This document shows positions 43,943 to 45,037 of a stretch of DNA of 45,037 bases, in pieces. The stretch is from positions 1-45,037 of the forward strand of contig CALXMT010000020.1 in assembly GCA_944389545.1 (NCBI GenBank), written 5' to 3'. The stretch's first letter is position 1, and each line of letters begins with the position of its first letter. Source of the stretch: an uncultured Kiritimatiellota bacterium (GTDB taxonomy: Bacteria; Verrucomicrobiota; Kiritimatiellia; RFP12; DVOR01). The notes under the pieces were generated by a model. The model was not told where the DNA came from, did not search any database, and was given only the letters and a program-made list of their open reading frames with translations. Made by a program: the position numbers and the translations under genes.

Positions 43943-44866
43943 ATGTCCTTCTCTTCTCTTCGCCGTCGTTTTTGGAAAAGTGTCGCCCCGCTGATTCCCC
44001 ACCGTTCCGTCTTCGGTCGCATCGTACGCACGCGTGGATGTAAAACACCCCCATCTGAAACGGCGCTCCTGGAGTGCATAGGGCGAATGCAACAACTCTT
44101 CCTGGATTTCGACCCCGCCACCGAAGTGCTCGTCCTCGGTAACTCCCACACCTACTATTCCATCGCGCCCACCGCGGATTGCCCCCTCCGCCTGTGGAAC
44201 GCGGCCTACAACGGCGGCGACCTCTTCATGGCCTATCACACCTACCTGGCCCTGCGCGACAAATGGCCGCATGCCCCGGGGCAAATCGTCCTCGTCAACG
44301 AGGACTTCTTCGCCGGCGCCTACCAAGCTGAATACTCCTTCCTCTATTGGGTCGCCTCCGTCGCTCATGTCATCGGAGGAATTCCCATGCGCGACCACCG
44401 ACTCTTAGCACTCTTCCTACGCAAAATCAAGCGCCTTGCCGTCACCCGCCAGCCCACGCACACCGTGCGTGGCTACGATCCCAGCCCTCGCCCGGTCCCG
44501 GCCGAAAACAAAACGCCCGTGGCGCGTATCCAAGGCCACGTCCACATGGCCTTGGCATTGCCCCAGACCGAGCTCACTTGGCTGGAACGCCTCCGCGCCG
44601 CCGTTGAGGCCGATGGCCGCAGACTCGTCCTCTTCCGCTCCCCCTTGCGTACGGATTACCGCGCCGTGTGGGAAGACGCGGCCGCCGGGCGCGATGTCTA
44701 CGCCCCCGGCGCCAAGGCGCGCGAAGGCCTCCCTGTGCTCGATTACACTACAGTGGACTTCCCACCCGAAGGATGGGCAAACGCCGACCACCTCACAGAT
44801 GCCGGCGCCAAACACCTCACGCACCGCCTTATCGCCGACCTCCAAGCGCTCCGCACCGCACAATAG
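43943..44866 (+). CDS. SGNH-hydrolase-like protein
   Basis: 307 aa, homologous from end to end to the C-terminal part of the gene just upstream. The nucleophile motif is VLVLGNSHTYYS (S68). The C-terminal motif reads NADHLTDAG: N280 stands where the fusion protein has D631, while D282 and H283 are kept. Whether the missing first Asp abolishes activity depends on which Asp serves in the triad. WLERLRAAVEADGRRLVL and AAGRDVYAPGAKAREGL are nearly identical between the two proteins, also at DNA level. No signal peptide or clear membrane segment. It starts five bases after the upstream stop, so it is in the same operon. Confidence 0.75.
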   Translation: MSFSSLRRRFWKSVAPLIPHRSVFGRIVRTRGCKTPPSETALLECIGRMQQLFLDFDPATEVLVLGNSHTYYSIAPTADCPLRLWNAAYNGGDLFMAYHTYLALRDKWPHAPGQIVLVNEDFFAGAYQAEYSFLYWVASVAHVIGGIPMRDHRLLALFLRKIKRLAVTRQPTHTVRGYDPSPRPVPAENKTPVARIQGHVHMALALPQTELTWLERLRAAVEADGRRLVLFRSPLRTDYRAVWEDAAAGRDVYAPGAKAREGLPVLDYTTVDFPPEGWANADHLTDAGAKHLTHRLIADLQALRTAQ

Positions 44867-45037
44867 CGCCCGAGAAAGTTTCCCCACAAAGACACAAAGG
44901 GGCGGCACTAGCCGCCCCTTCGCGCGATAGCGTGGAAATCCCCAGGGCGGCGGCCCAGGTTCCAACCTCCGTGGCTCCTCCAAGCCTCCAAACTTCCAAG
45001 TTTCCATTGCGCCCCTTGCGTGCGCTAGCACGCCCAA
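44867..45037. repeat. Repeat mosaic at the right edge
   Basis: CCCGAGAAAGTTTCCCCACA is a degenerate element end. It is followed by a GGGGCGGC ACTA GCCGCCCC hairpin, a CGCGATAGCGTGGAAATCCC segment (the reverse of part of the 33030-33090 C module), CCTCCAAGCCTCCAAACTTCC, and the start of the GCGTGCGCTAGCACGC module, which runs off the window. Confidence 0.65.

Overview
This window comes from a GC-rich, Gram-negative, probably anaerobic bacterium. The Gram-negative call rests on waaA (Kdo transfer to lipid A) and a large block of surface-glycan glycosyltransferases. The anaerobe call rests on a two-gene NfnAB-type flavoprotein and on ThiC-dependent thiamine synthesis. Most coding genes use strongly C-ending codons. 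An uncultured gut member of the PVC superphylum (for example Kiritimatiellota) would fit, but that is a guess from style, not something the sequence proves.

Layout. (1) 1-5210: an AT-rich stretch, a repeat element, gyrB and a secreted protein of unlike composition. (2) 5211-10635: a structured leader RNA in front of a polytopic membrane protein, then gdhA and a zinc-ribbon membrane protein on the minus strand. (3) 11110-13455: the nfnA-nfnB operon (minus). (4) 13912-19931: a nucleotidyltransferase, a membrane metallophosphoesterase, a release-factor-like protein, thiC, and argG divergent from thiC. (5) 20665-26989: a huge duplicated DUF3857/transglutaminase protein abutting tsaD, and a convergent MFS transporter. 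(6) 27532-32960: an acidic duplicated protein of unknown role, pyrF, a DciA-like protein, waaA and an IS110-like transposase homologue that lacks catalytic residues. (7) 33773-44866: a glycan locus with one plus-strand glycosyltransferase, a five-gene minus-strand operon (two related GT2 proteins, one fused to a second domain, a GT10 fucosyltransferase, another GT2, a PIG-L deacetylase) and a plus-strand set (GT8, GT8-SGNH fusion, SGNH paralogue).

The genes suggest NADPH supply (NfnAB) next to NADPH-using ammonia assimilation (GdhA), and an elaborately decorated LPS or surface glycan, possibly fucosylated and acyl-modified.

The least ordinary part is the non-coding DNA. Nearly every long intergenic gap is a mosaic of a few dispersed modules: elements bounded by an inverted terminal motif CAATA(C/G)TGTCCGGGGAA, a 34-35 bp hairpin unit found nested inside other modules, GAGAACGGA-type purine tracts capped by GC hairpins, and two loci with a 22-23 nt array of CTATAG-centred palindromes. 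The leader at 5697-5886 can fold into a long rod that competes with a hairpin holding the ribosome-binding site. Promoters can be read in front of most genes and are dominated by extended -10 boxes (TGnTATAAT-like). One gene, and two small upstream ORFs, begin where the transcript should start, which suggests leaderless translation. No tRNA, rRNA or CRISPR array was seen.
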